Below are positions 16,192-24,484 of a stretch of 64,000 nucleotides of DNA, piece after piece. Each line of letters starts with the position of its first letter. The stretch's first letter is position 1. The translations under genes were made by a program, and so were the position numbers. A model generated the notes under the pieces. That model did no database searches. It was not told the DNA's origin and saw only the letters and a list, made by a program, of their open reading frames with translations. This DNA comes from Ruminococcus sp. (GTDB taxonomy: Bacteria > Bacillota > Clostridia > Oscillospirales > Ruminococcaceae). The stretch covers positions 41,119 through 105,118 of the forward strand of contig JAFUTU010000038.1 in the NCBI GenBank assembly GCA_017484095.1, given 5' to 3'.

Positions 16192-17347
16192 ATGTGTCAA
16201 ATATCGAGACTAGCGTCTTGCCGACGAGGGCGCCGCTGTATCTGGCTTGATCTATGGAGTTCGCCTGGCTGCCTATCTCTATGAGAAGAGAGCCGTTTGT
16301 AAGATCCTGATTGTAGTGGCGATAATCAAAAAGTATAGGTCTGGTCAGGCCGTTCCAGTCAGTTTCAAGAGCTGACTGAAATGCACAGGCAAAGTGAAAA
16401 TTCTGAATATAGTTCGGCATTCCCATGGTGCCGTCATCACAGCCGCTGATAAGCATTATCTGAGCGGCTTTTTTGCCGTTTATCTCACAGACAGGTGCAA
16501 GCCGTGTGCCGTCGTCACGCTGGATGCCGTCGCGGTGAACATCTAAAACTATTTTTATGGACGGGTACTGTTCAAGAAGAGCTTGCACGCTCTCGCGGGA
16601 ATCGTCGTAGGCATCGTTGTAGCTGGGGTGATCGTGAATGGTGCGGTCGTGGACATAGCCTATGCCTGCGCGGTCAAGCTCGGCACAGATGCTGTCACCT
16701 ACGGAAACGATACTCATATCGGGATCGGTGGTCTTGCAGGAGAAGGAGGAATCATATGAGGTTTTTTCTGTTTGCTCAAAGGCTTCGGTCGTATGAGTGT
16801 GATATATGAGTATCTGAGGCTCGGCGGCAGTTTTTTCAAGTTCAAAGTCATAAGGCTTTTTGCTCTCTTCGTAAAGGTCAGAATTTGACAGAGAGGTGCA
16901 GTTCTTTACTTGTCCGCCGTTATCAAGGTCAAAGTAGATATCCTCGGTATAGCCTGTGAAAAAGTATTCTGTGATAGGGCCGTCCTCGTTAGTGCCGTTT
17001 GAATACGGCAGCGCAGCCAATGACTGAGCGGAGGGCTCGGGCGACGGAAACTCGCAGGACTGAGGCTCAGTCTCCTCCTGTCTCGTATCGGGCTCGTCCG
17101 ATGGAATATCCCACGCTATATTTGTATGGGATCTGTCCCAATAATAGCCGATATCTGTCGGCTTATCCGATGGGGCAGGCCTGAGTGCAGGCTCTTGCGA
17201 ATAGCCTCCTGCTGAGAGCTTTGCTGCCAGCTCTGTCAGGGGCTTCATTTTTTCTGCGGCGCCCGAATACAGCCAGACTCCCCAGACGGTGACAGTACAG
17301 GCACACAGCAATGCGCCTGCTCTCAGAAAAGCAGCTTTTTGCATCAA
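16190..17347 (-). CDS. spoIIP: Stage II sporulation protein P
   Basis: Spore-engulfment peptidoglycan hydrolase (amidase and endopeptidase) that works with SpoIID and SpoIIM in the mother-cell membrane. It has 385 aa: an N-terminal membrane span (about residues 8-27), a variable acidic linker to about 165, then the SpoIIP domain with the zinc-site motif IYHTHTTEAF (about 187-196), VLDVHRDG (about 272-279) and the LIEIGS motif near the C-terminus. Its presence means the organism probably makes spores. It starts at ATG 17347 behind AGGAGG. I see no certain sporulation-sigma promoter. Confidence 0.93.
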   Translation of the reverse strand: MMQKAAFLRAGALLCACTVTVWGVWLYSGAAEKMKPLTELAAKLSAGGYSQEPALRPAPSDKPTDIGYYWDRSHTNIAWDIPSDEPDTRQEETEPQSCEFPSPEPSAQSLAALPYSNGTNEDGPITEYFFTGYTEDIYFDLDNGGQVKNCTSLSNSDLYEESKKPYDFELEKTAAEPQILIYHTHTTEAFEQTEKTSYDSSFSCKTTDPDMSIVSVGDSICAELDRAGIGYVHDRTIHDHPSYNDAYDDSRESVQALLEQYPSIKIVLDVHRDGIQRDDGTRLAPVCEINGKKAAQIMLISGCDDGTMGMPNYIQNFHFACAFQSALETDWNGLTRPILFDYRHYNQDLTNGSLLIEIGSQANSIDQARYSGALVGKTLVSIFDT

Positions 17348-17402
17348 TATTCCTCCTGTAAAGTCTTTTATATTATTCTATTCACGAAGGGAAAAATAAG
17401 AA

Positions 17403-17432
17403 CAAAAAAGACCGCCAAAATATTGACGGTCT
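17403..17432 (-). terminator. Terminator of the small membrane ORF
   Basis: AGACCG / CGGTCT stem extended by CC/GG pairs, with six T on the minus-strand exit side. It ends the short gene at 17441-17590. Confidence 0.75.
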
Positions 17433-17440
17433 GAATTATT

Positions 17441-17590
17441 TTACTGCACTCCGCAGTCCTCATAGTCTTTCCATTGATCGTAATAAGCTTTCTCCTCATA
17501 GTATTTATATACCAGAAATGCCGTGGATACTACCACCAGCAGAAGTGCTCCGAGAAGTTTCCAGAATGAACGCTTAGAAGAATACTGCAT
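17441..17590 (-). CDS. Small single-span membrane protein, 49 aa
   Basis: Short gene between spoIIP and the dockerin gene. It encodes a basic N-terminus (MQYSSKRSFWK), one membrane span (about residues 12-29, LLGALLLVVVSTAFLVYK) and an acidic, Tyr-rich tail (YYEEKAYYDQWKDYEDCG). GGAAAGGA stands before the ATG and a terminator just past the stop, which both support a real gene. I recognise no family; a role near sporulation or the cell wall would be guesswork. Confidence 0.6.
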   Translation of the reverse strand: MQYSSKRSFWKLLGALLLVVVSTAFLVYKYYEEKAYYDQWKDYEDCGVQ

Positions 17591-17651
17591 ATTATCATGT
17601 CCTTTCCTTATCTTTCTGATATTATACTACTTTGCCGCCCGATTGTCAAGA

Positions 17652-19433
17652 CTAACGGCCGCTGACCTTTCTGAATATCATAAGAGCATCGGAAACGTCT
17701 ACCTTGCCGTCGCCGTTATAATCTGCTCTTGTCTTCTGCTCTGCGGTAAGGGAAGCTCTGCCTGCGGTATAGCGGTTTATCATAAGGCCGTCTACCACGG
17801 TGAGCTTATTGTCTCCGTCAACATCGCCCTTTGTATAGGCAGGTGCTGCTTTCTGTCTGGTTATGGTCAGGGTATAAACTGATGATGTGCCGTTTTCGGC
17901 TGTGCAGATAACGCGCAGCACATTTGCACCCGTTTTGAGCTGTACCGTTCCGAATCCAGATACGTCAGCTGCATCATACTCGCTTATCGCAGTTATCGTT
18001 ACCGATGAAGTGGTATCAGGTACTGTAGCGGTATATGAATATGTTCCCTTTGTAAAAGCAGGGGAGAGCTTTGCTCCCGAAACTGACAGGGTCTTCAGAT
18101 AGCTGTTTGAGTTTCCGCTGTCTGTCGGCTTTGAGCAAGCTGTATCAGGCATATTGTCATATACGGGTATCTTAAACTCCATAGCGCCGTTCTTTATCTC
18201 ATCGGAATATGCGTTTTTCAGGCTGACAGCCTCATTTGCCTGTCCGAAAACACAGGTCATATACTGATGATAATAGAGACCGTTGCCGCCGTCTACCATA
18301 TCGAATTTCTGTAAATAAAGGGTGTCCTGTCCTTTTGTGATATAGCCGTTGCCTACGAAAACAGAGCCGCCGACTATCGACCTGTACTGGTTTGTCCAGG
18401 GAAGGAGGTAGGTCGGGTTTTCTGTCTTGGCATATTTACAGCCCATTTCTGCAGCTGACATAGTTGATGTTGCATATGCCATTACGTCAAAGAAATTGAA
18501 ATAGTTCTCGTAACCTTCCACTGTTCCCAGTGACTGAGGCGCACCGTATACGCCCTGCTCATTGCGGCACCTTGACGCCAGGTGATACGGAGAAACGCCC
18601 GATATGCTTGCCGCCTTCATAAAGGTAGAGGAATACGACTTTGTCTCACCTGTATCGGGGCAGGTATAATTGCCCGACATAAATGTGCCCTCGAGTATCT
18701 TCCTGACGCCTGATTCTGTCTGATAGGAAGGGTCATATGAGAGGTTCTCAAACATAAATATGTAGGTATCGTTTATAAAATTGCGGGGGTCCATATAATA
18801 CATTATGATCTGCTTTGATGCTGCCTGCCAGTACCAGCCGTCAAGACCGTACCAATAGCCCTCGTCATAATTATATGCGCCTTTCTCCATTGATTTCCAC
18901 GAATCAAGAGCCCCGTCATGCACCAGATTTCTTCCGAGAACACATTCCTGTGCTACGGCAGTGTTCCAGTCAATACCGAGCTTCTGAGCTGTGAAGGTCC
19001 AATTCGGATGAAGCGAGTGCATAGTTCTCAGATAAGGCTTGTAGCTCTCGGGAAAACCCTGAGCGGTCATATATGCCTCAAAATCTGAGCTTGCAGCTGC
19101 AGGCGCTGCCTGAGACGCAGAGGCGCTCTGTGTCTGAGAGGAGGAAACGATATCTATGTAATTAGACGCACAGTAGCCCGTAAGCTTTCCGGCTGTTATC
19201 TTATACCAGACACCGCCTTCACTGTCCTTGGCAGAACCGATGATCGTTACCTGCTGACCTTCGGTTATCTGTCCTACCTTAGAATATTCTGTTCCCGCAC
19301 CCGATCTGACATTAAGCACATCACAGGTGCATCTGCCTGTTTTGTCTGCCGCAAATGCAGACACTGCCCCGACGCTGCCCATAACAACAAGCAGCGCCAG
19401 TGACAGCAGTATTGAGATCAATCTCCTGCTCAT
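17652..19433 (-). CDS. Secreted SH3b-glucosaminidase-cadherin-like-dockerin protein
   Basis: Exported peptidoglycan hydrolase of 593 aa. Order: signal peptide (ending near AFAAD, residue 29), bacterial SH3 domain (about 32-100, LNVRSGAGTEYSKVG), Ser/Ala linker, N-acetylglucosaminidase domain (about 125-395) with ASRCRNEQG carrying the likely catalytic Glu and GYENYFNFFD, a cadherin-like beta domain (about 435-515), and a C-terminal type I dockerin (about 530-593) with two calcium repeats (GDVDGDNKLTVVDGLMINRY and ADYNGDGKVDVSDALMIFRK). I start at 19433 behind AGAGGTG; the ATG at 19463 lacks a ribosome site. It is divergent from a cohesin protein, its possible partner. Confidence 0.9.
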   Translation of the reverse strand: MSRRLISILLSLALLVVMGSVGAVSAFAADKTGRCTCDVLNVRSGAGTEYSKVGQITEGQQVTIIGSAKDSEGGVWYKITAGKLTGYCASNYIDIVSSSQTQSASASQAAPAAASSDFEAYMTAQGFPESYKPYLRTMHSLHPNWTFTAQKLGIDWNTAVAQECVLGRNLVHDGALDSWKSMEKGAYNYDEGYWYGLDGWYWQAASKQIIMYYMDPRNFINDTYIFMFENLSYDPSYQTESGVRKILEGTFMSGNYTCPDTGETKSYSSTFMKAASISGVSPYHLASRCRNEQGVYGAPQSLGTVEGYENYFNFFDVMAYATSTMSAAEMGCKYAKTENPTYLLPWTNQYRSIVGGSVFVGNGYITKGQDTLYLQKFDMVDGGNGLYYHQYMTCVFGQANEAVSLKNAYSDEIKNGAMEFKIPVYDNMPDTACSKPTDSGNSNSYLKTLSVSGAKLSPAFTKGTYSYTATVPDTTSSVTITAISEYDAADVSGFGTVQLKTGANVLRVICTAENGTSSVYTLTITRQKAAPAYTKGDVDGDNKLTVVDGLMINRYTAGRASLTAEQKTRADYNGDGKVDVSDALMIFRKVSGR

Positions 19434-19516
19434 TTCACTAACACCTCTTGGGATCTCCGACATTTTTACACAAGCTTTTGTACATTTTTTTGTCTTTAGT
19501 ACAAAAGATTACACTT

Positions 19517-19545
19517 ATTATATTCAATCGCGAGGCGTTTGTCAA
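19517..19545 (-). promoter_or_regulatory. Consensus promoter of the dockerin gene
   Basis: Minus-strand TTGACA (19545-19540), 17 bp, TATAAT (19522-19517), leaving an 80-base leader. Between this promoter and the one at 19724 I see no gene. Confidence 0.88.
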
Positions 19546-19723
19546 GAGGATTTTTATTAACAAAAAATTTACATATGAATATTCTGGCAAGATTTTAAAA
19601 TATTACAATTTGATTACAATACATTTTGTGGCCTGTCCCGAAATTCACCCATATATCTAGTGATTGCACTTTTTTACGAAAAAAATAGCCAAATTTTTTG
19701 CCTTAAATTCGCTGTTTTGACTA

Positions 19724-19752
19724 TTGACGACATATATTAAATAGGTTATAAT
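19724..19752 (+). promoter_or_regulatory. Promoter of the cohesin-protein gene
   Basis: TTGACG (19724-19729), 17 bp, TATAAT (19747-19752). The leader to the start codon is about 155 bases. Confidence 0.8.
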
Positions 19753-19760
19753 TCAAATTG

Positions 19761-19792
19761 CCGACAGGAAGAATTCGGCAGTTTTTAACTTA
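19761..19792 (+). promoter_or_regulatory. Terminator-like hairpin in the cohesin-gene leader
   Basis: TGCCGA and TCGGCA arms with a loop of about 10 bases, followed by GTTTTTAA, at the very start of the leader. It looks like a small attenuator or a 5' protective stem. Confidence 0.5.
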
Positions 19793-19914
19793 ATTGTCCG
19801 AAAATTTGTTCTTTTTAAAGATGAAAAATAAATGTTTAATAAATTAACAAAGCAAGCGTCAGCTGACTGATCAAGTCAGAGAGATGATCTTGAAATTCAA
19901 AAAGGAGGAATACG

Positions 19915-21660
19915 ATGAAGAGACTTAGAGTATGCAAGCCTGCGCTCGGAGCTGCAACGGCATTTCTTATGGTATCGTCGGTAATATCGATGGCGGCATC
20001 TGCTTCGGGCACGAATGAGATAAAGCTCAGGGCTGACAAGACTTCTGCCAATGCAGGAGACACCATAAATGTTACGGCGTCTATAGCTCCTGACAAGACA
20101 GGTGTTGCGGGCTTTACCTTTGATATACATTTTGACCCTAACGATGTTGAGGTATATATACCTACTGATGATGAGCTTGGCGGAAAGTACAGTCTTGAGT
20201 CTGAGTATTCTGTCATTACCAATTACAGTGCCACCGAGGCATCTGTGAAGGTGGTGGGAGCTAACCTAAAGGGTGCGAACGTTACATCCGAAAGCGATGT
20301 GGCAATTGCAACATTCGTAGTTAAAGACGGTAATGACGGCAAGGCAGATTTCTGGATAGAGGTAGACACTCTTATAAAGGAGAGCGGAGAGGACTATGTT
20401 TCCGCAAGCTACAGCGCACCTACCAAGGCAAAGCCGATGGGTGTAAATATAGTTAAGGCTGAGGAGACTAAGGCTCCTGAGACTACTACCACTACAGAGG
20501 CAACTACCAAGGCAACAACAAAGGCCACTACCACTAAGGCGACGACCACTACTACGACTACCACAACAACTACTACCACTACAACTACAACAACTGCTCC
20601 CGAGACAGCTTATGAGACTGAGACCGAGAGCACTACCACGTCAGCTGCGCCTGTAGTTACCGAGGCGCCCGTTGTTACTTCGGCGGCACCTCAGACAACT
20701 CAGCTCACACTGACCACTACAAAGAAAAATTACGTAGTTACAGCGGCTCCTGCTGAGGAGGCTGCACAGAGCGAGAAGAAAAACTATGTTGTAGAGAACA
20801 CCGAAGAGACTGCTACTCCTGCGGAGGAGAGCGCTCAGACACAGAACGAGCAGACCGAACCCGTCAATATGAACGAGACTGCAAAGGCACTGTTTGACTA
20901 TGTAGCAGGAGCAACAGGCTTTAACAGTGAAGAGACAGTTCAGTACAGCTTCAGGCTTTCGGATCATATCAGCGATTATTCACAGAACTATGATATCAAG
21001 GTAAATATCGACACATCAGGCACTGTAAACGGTGCTGTAGGCGCAATGAGAGACGGTGAGTGGTCAAGCGAGCCTGCAAAGACCTACGGTGACACCGAGG
21101 ACAGCTGGACCTATGAGAACGTTGACCCAAACAACACCAGCGATCAGATATTTGTTCAGCTTTATTCGCTGAGTGCAAACGCTGAGTTCGAGATCGAGTC
21201 GATCGATATTATACCTGTCGGTTCTCATGAGTCGGCAGCGCACATCACTGCTGATGAGACTGCAGCTGTAGGTGAGACCGTCGCTGTAGACATCACAGAG
21301 GCAGTTGGCAAGACTGAGCCTGTGGAAAACGGCTCAGCGACTGTGCCTGTTGAGAGCAAAGAAGAAGCTAACACACAGACAGACGATACACAGTCTCAGC
21401 TTAAGAGCGAGACTGAGGTCAAGACACAGCCCGTTATCAGCAACCCCGAAAGCGTTGCCGCGACCGAGGCGAAGGTAGCTGAGATGGAATCCTCGGCTGC
21501 TGAAAAAGACGCAGCAGCTGCTGCTGACAGCAAGAAAAATCCGAACACGGGCATTACAACAGTAAGAATGTTACTTACTGTTGCAGCTCTCGGAGAGATA
21601 TTCTTTTCACTCTTCGTAGTCTTTTATAACAGATACATCTACAAAGACGACGAGGAATGA
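19915..21660 (+). CDS. Cell-wall-anchored cohesin protein (scaffoldin-like)
   Basis: Surface protein of 581 aa. Order: signal peptide (ending near ASASG, residue 31), one cohesin-like domain (about 34-180; SANAGDTINVTASI, GVAGFTFDIHFDPNDVEV, DVAIATFVVKD), a Thr-rich linker with 18 Thr in a row (about 195-250), a second beta domain (about 325-445), an acidic linker, and the sorting signal NPNTG, hydrophobic span and charged tail. A single anchored cohesin recalls ScaE of Ruminococcus flavefaciens, which fixes a cellulosome to the wall; that role is inferred. It is divergent from a dockerin enzyme. The cohesin call rests on motif pattern; binding partner unknown. Confidence 0.78.
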   Translation: MKRLRVCKPALGAATAFLMVSSVISMAASASGTNEIKLRADKTSANAGDTINVTASIAPDKTGVAGFTFDIHFDPNDVEVYIPTDDELGGKYSLESEYSVITNYSATEASVKVVGANLKGANVTSESDVAIATFVVKDGNDGKADFWIEVDTLIKESGEDYVSASYSAPTKAKPMGVNIVKAEETKAPETTTTTEATTKATTKATTTKATTTTTTTTTTTTTTTTTTAPETAYETETESTTTSAAPVVTEAPVVTSAAPQTTQLTLTTTKKNYVVTAAPAEEAAQSEKKNYVVENTEETATPAEESAQTQNEQTEPVNMNETAKALFDYVAGATGFNSEETVQYSFRLSDHISDYSQNYDIKVNIDTSGTVNGAVGAMRDGEWSSEPAKTYGDTEDSWTYENVDPNNTSDQIFVQLYSLSANAEFEIESIDIIPVGSHESAAHITADETAAVGETVAVDITEAVGKTEPVENGSATVPVESKEEANTQTDDTQSQLKSETEVKTQPVISNPESVAATEAKVAEMESSAAEKDAAAAADSKKNPNTGITTVRMLLTVAALGEIFFSLFVVFYNRYIYKDDEE

Positions 21661-21675
21661 GACACAACGGATCTG

Positions 21676-21712
21676 AAAAAGCACCCCGAGCATTAAGGCT
21701 TGGGGTGCTTTT
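21676..21712. terminator. Bidirectional terminator
   Basis: AAAAAGCACCCC with GGGGTGCTTTT and inner AGC/GGCT pairs, between the convergent cohesin and coiled-coil genes. Confidence 0.9.
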
Positions 21713-21717
21713 GCTTA

Positions 21718-22710
21718 CTATCCTTCTGATGAGCTGTCTTCAGCCTGTGAGGAGCTGTCATCATAGTGTATGGGCTCTGTTTCAAGTCCCTGATCGTTAG
21801 TCTGTTCAGCTCTCTCGGTAAGGTCAGCGAGCATTTTTTCAAGGGTCTTCATGCTTTTTTCGTAGTTTTCCTGCATCGTCTCTTTTGAGTCGCCGAAAGT
21901 TGTAGTAGGGTACCTCATAGAAAGATGAACATCGTTAGGCATATTCTCAAATCTCAGCTCCTCGGCCAGAAATCCGAAGTTCAGGCTCAGACCGTCCTCG
22001 TCGATGTATTTGCTGTCAGGGAATCTTGACGGAAGAGTCGGATCCATAAGCTGCATAAATTCTTCGTCAGTGTTCGAGTCTGTGATGAAAAGAATGTCCT
22101 TTCCTTCCTGAAGGGCAGCCAGCAGCTTTGTGTTATCGGGGTCCTGTCCGAGATATCTTGATGTGTTCGGTCCCTGCGGAGCCATTATCACATCAACGTG
22201 TACATAGCCGTTGCCGTCAAGGTCTTCCGTATATTTTTCAAAGAACTCCTCAAGCTCCGCGTTTCTTGTCTCTAAGCCGTTATTTGATATAACAACGACC
22301 GTAAGGTCAGCCTTTTCGCGCCTGAAAGTATCTATCAGGATAAAGATGAATGCCGCAAGCATAAACACGATGAAAATTATCATAAATTTGTAGTGATATA
22401 CAAAATTTGCGAGCCATGCCTTTCCGTGGAGCACTGTCTTTTCTTCGTGCTCTTCTTTGATAGTGGCCTCATCTTCATCTATAACTCCTGATTTGAGCTT
22501 CATAAGCTCCAGCCGTTCACGTTTTAGCCTTTCCTCACGTTCCTTTTCGGCAAGCTTTTCAAGACGCTTCTTTTCTGCAAGCTGCTGCTCGTAAAGCTCC
22601 CTCTCGCGTTGTCTGGCAGCTCGTTCCTGATCGGCTAAGCTTTTTTCATATTCGTAATCTTCATCATCTATCAGGTTATCACCTGTCTGGATGCCTTTTT
22701 TCTTTGACAA
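21718..22710 (-). CDS. Coiled-coil membrane protein of unknown function
   Basis: Protein of 330 aa that I do not recognise. Residues about 22-85 form a highly charged coiled coil (Arg/Glu/Lys-rich, EKSLADQERAARQRERELYE...), then one membrane span (about 107-128, FMIIFIVFMLAAFIFILIDTF), and an outside domain of about 200 residues beginning ADLTVVVISNNGLE, with an alpha/beta look. The N-terminus is therefore probably cytoplasmic. The start is TTG at 22710 behind GGGAGGG. It has a Ser-rich C-terminal tail. It shares a terminator with the convergent cohesin gene; no operon partner is visible. Confidence 0.65.
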   Translation of the reverse strand: MSKKKGIQTGDNLIDDEDYEYEKSLADQERAARQRERELYEQQLAEKKRLEKLAEKEREERLKRERLELMKLKSGVIDEDEATIKEEHEEKTVLHGKAWLANFVYHYKFMIIFIVFMLAAFIFILIDTFRREKADLTVVVISNNGLETRNAELEEFFEKYTEDLDGNGYVHVDVIMAPQGPNTSRYLGQDPDNTKLLAALQEGKDILFITDSNTDEEFMQLMDPTLPSRFPDSKYIDEDGLSLNFGFLAEELRFENMPNDVHLSMRYPTTTFGDSKETMQENYEKSMKTLEKMLADLTERAEQTNDQGLETEPIHYDDSSSQAEDSSSEG

Positions 22711-22872
22711 ATTTTATCCCTCCCCGGATAAATCTTACAACATTATACACTATGGTTATGAACTGCGTATTAACAAAAAATCAGATGTAATTTCATAAAA
22801 AATGACTATATACATCGGAGGAAATATCTAGTATAATAAGTGTATGGATCATAAATGAAAGGCGGGACTGCT

Positions 22873-24378
22873 ATGCTGAAAAAAATTGAACAGAGACAAA
22901 CCAGAAAATCTGACGTTATCGAAAAAATAAAGGGTCTGAGGCTTGAGCTTTCAAAGCTGGAAACTCAGATAAAGGATGCAGGACTGCCTGTTATCATCAC
23001 GTTTGACGGCTGGTCTGCTGCGGGTAAGGGCTCGCTCATATCGCAGGTGATAAAGTCGCTTGACCCGAGATTTTTTGAGGTAGTGTCTGTAAGAGCACCG
23101 TCAGATACCGATAAGAGAAAGCCGTGGATGTACCGTTTCTGGAAAGAGATACCTATGAAGGGCAGATTCACTATCCTTGACAGGAGCTGGTATCACGACT
23201 GTGCCAACGGATATATGTACGGTGAGATCGGTAAAAAGACCTACAAGAGAAGGCTAGGAGATATCGCAACATTTGAGAGACAGCTTACAGACGACGGATA
23301 TCTCATTATAAAGATATTTCTTCATATCACCCGTGATGAGCAGAAAAAGCGCATCAAAAAGCTGGAAAGCTCAAAGGTCACTGCATGGAGAGTGGACGAT
23401 AAGGACAGATATAATCTGGAGCATTATGACGAGTTCAGAGACGCTTATGATGAGCTTATCAAGAGCACGAACTTTGATTATGCGCCGTGGAACGTTATAG
23501 GTGCAAATGAGAAAACTTCGGCTGTGCTTGATATATATGAGGTCATTATCGGCAGCGTAAAGGGCGCTATTGCGGCAAAGGCAGAGAAGAAAAAATATAT
23601 ACCCAATGCCCGGTTTGAAACAGTCAGCCCAGCGCTTGACGGCTTCAAGAGCGTGCAGGTGCCCAAGCTTAAAGACATTGACCTTAACAAGAGCCTGACA
23701 GAAGAGGAGTATGAGCAGCAGCTCGACAAATATCAGGATAAGCTGTTCAAGCTGCAAAACCTCTGCTACCAGAAAAAGATACCTGTTGTTATCTGCTACG
23801 AGGGCTGGGACGCAGGCGGAAAGGGCGGTAATATAAAGCGTCTTGCGGCAGCACTTGACCCGAGAGGCTATGAGGTGAAGCCTATAGCGGCGCCTGAGCC
23901 GAGCGAGCTTGCAAGGCATTACCTGTGGAGGTTCTGGAACAGGCTTGAAAATGACGGTCACTTCACTATCTTTGACCGTACATGGTACGGCAGAGTTATG
24001 GTAGAGCCGATAGAGGGGCTCACTCCCAAGGACAGAGTAGATCAGGCATACAGAGAGATAAACGAGTTCGAGGCGCAGCTGGCTGACTGGGGCGCTGTAG
24101 TGATAAAGTTCTGGATAAATATTGATAAGGACGAGCAGTACCGCCGCTTCAAGGAGCGTGAGGAGACGCCAGAAAAGCAGTGGAAGATAACAGATGAGGA
24201 CTGGCGCAACCGTGAGAAGTGGGACATCTACGAGGAGTACATCGACCGTATGACTGAGCTGACCTCTACCGAGACAGCACCGTGGGTCATAATTGAAGGC
24301 AATGATAAGAAGTATGCACGTATCAAGGCTCTGAAGACTGTTATCAAGAGGGTGGAAGAGGCGCTTGAGAAGAAATAA
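22873..24378 (+). CDS. Polyphosphate:AMP phosphotransferase, tandem PPK2 domains
   Basis: Cytoplasmic kinase of 501 aa that uses polyphosphate to phosphorylate nucleotides; two-domain PPK2 proteins usually turn AMP into ADP. Both halves carry a P-loop: GWSAAGKGS at about residues 46-54 and GWDAGGKGG at about 311-319. Both also have the lid-type DRSWY/DRTWY motif (about 105 and 372). In such proteins the C-terminal half is usually the active one. I start at ATG 22873 behind AAAGGCGG; the ATG at 22855 is also possible. A TATAAT at 22834 lies upstream without a clear -35. Confidence 0.9.
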   Translation: MLKKIEQRQTRKSDVIEKIKGLRLELSKLETQIKDAGLPVIITFDGWSAAGKGSLISQVIKSLDPRFFEVVSVRAPSDTDKRKPWMYRFWKEIPMKGRFTILDRSWYHDCANGYMYGEIGKKTYKRRLGDIATFERQLTDDGYLIIKIFLHITRDEQKKRIKKLESSKVTAWRVDDKDRYNLEHYDEFRDAYDELIKSTNFDYAPWNVIGANEKTSAVLDIYEVIIGSVKGAIAAKAEKKKYIPNARFETVSPALDGFKSVQVPKLKDIDLNKSLTEEEYEQQLDKYQDKLFKLQNLCYQKKIPVVICYEGWDAGGKGGNIKRLAAALDPRGYEVKPIAAPEPSELARHYLWRFWNRLENDGHFTIFDRTWYGRVMVEPIEGLTPKDRVDQAYREINEFEAQLADWGAVVIKFWINIDKDEQYRRFKEREETPEKQWKITDEDWRNREKWDIYEEYIDRMTELTSTETAPWVIIEGNDKKYARIKALKTVIKRVEEALEKK

Positions 24379-24410
24379 GCAATATACATAATTTTTCGAG
24401 GTAATATTTG

Positions 24411-24416
24411 TATAAT
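24411..24416 (+). promoter_or_regulatory. Probable -10 element of the lipoprotein gene
   Basis: TATAAT in the gap after the PPK2 gene; the -35 is weak. It would start an mRNA at about 24423 whose leader is the hairpin described next. Confidence 0.5.
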
Positions 24417-24425
24417 ATTACACCA

Positions 24426-24483
24426 TAAAACCTTCTTTTCAAAAGCGTATATATAACAGAACGCTTCGGAAAGGAAGGTTTTT
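24426..24483 (+). promoter_or_regulatory. Leader hairpin covering the ribosome site of the lipoprotein gene
   Basis: AAAACCTTC...TTTTC pairs with GAAAGGAAGGTTTT, with an inner AAGCGT/ACGCTT hairpin, and ends in a T6 run directly before the ATG. The stem contains the AGGAAGG ribosome site. It can act as terminator for the PPK2 gene and as a translation block for the next gene. Confidence 0.65.
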
Positions 24484-24484
24484 T

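Noticed and set aside
20491..20600. A simple-sequence DNA repeat in the cohesin gene
   Set aside because: Codons are mixed, so it is a Thr-rich protein linker and not a DNA microsatellite.
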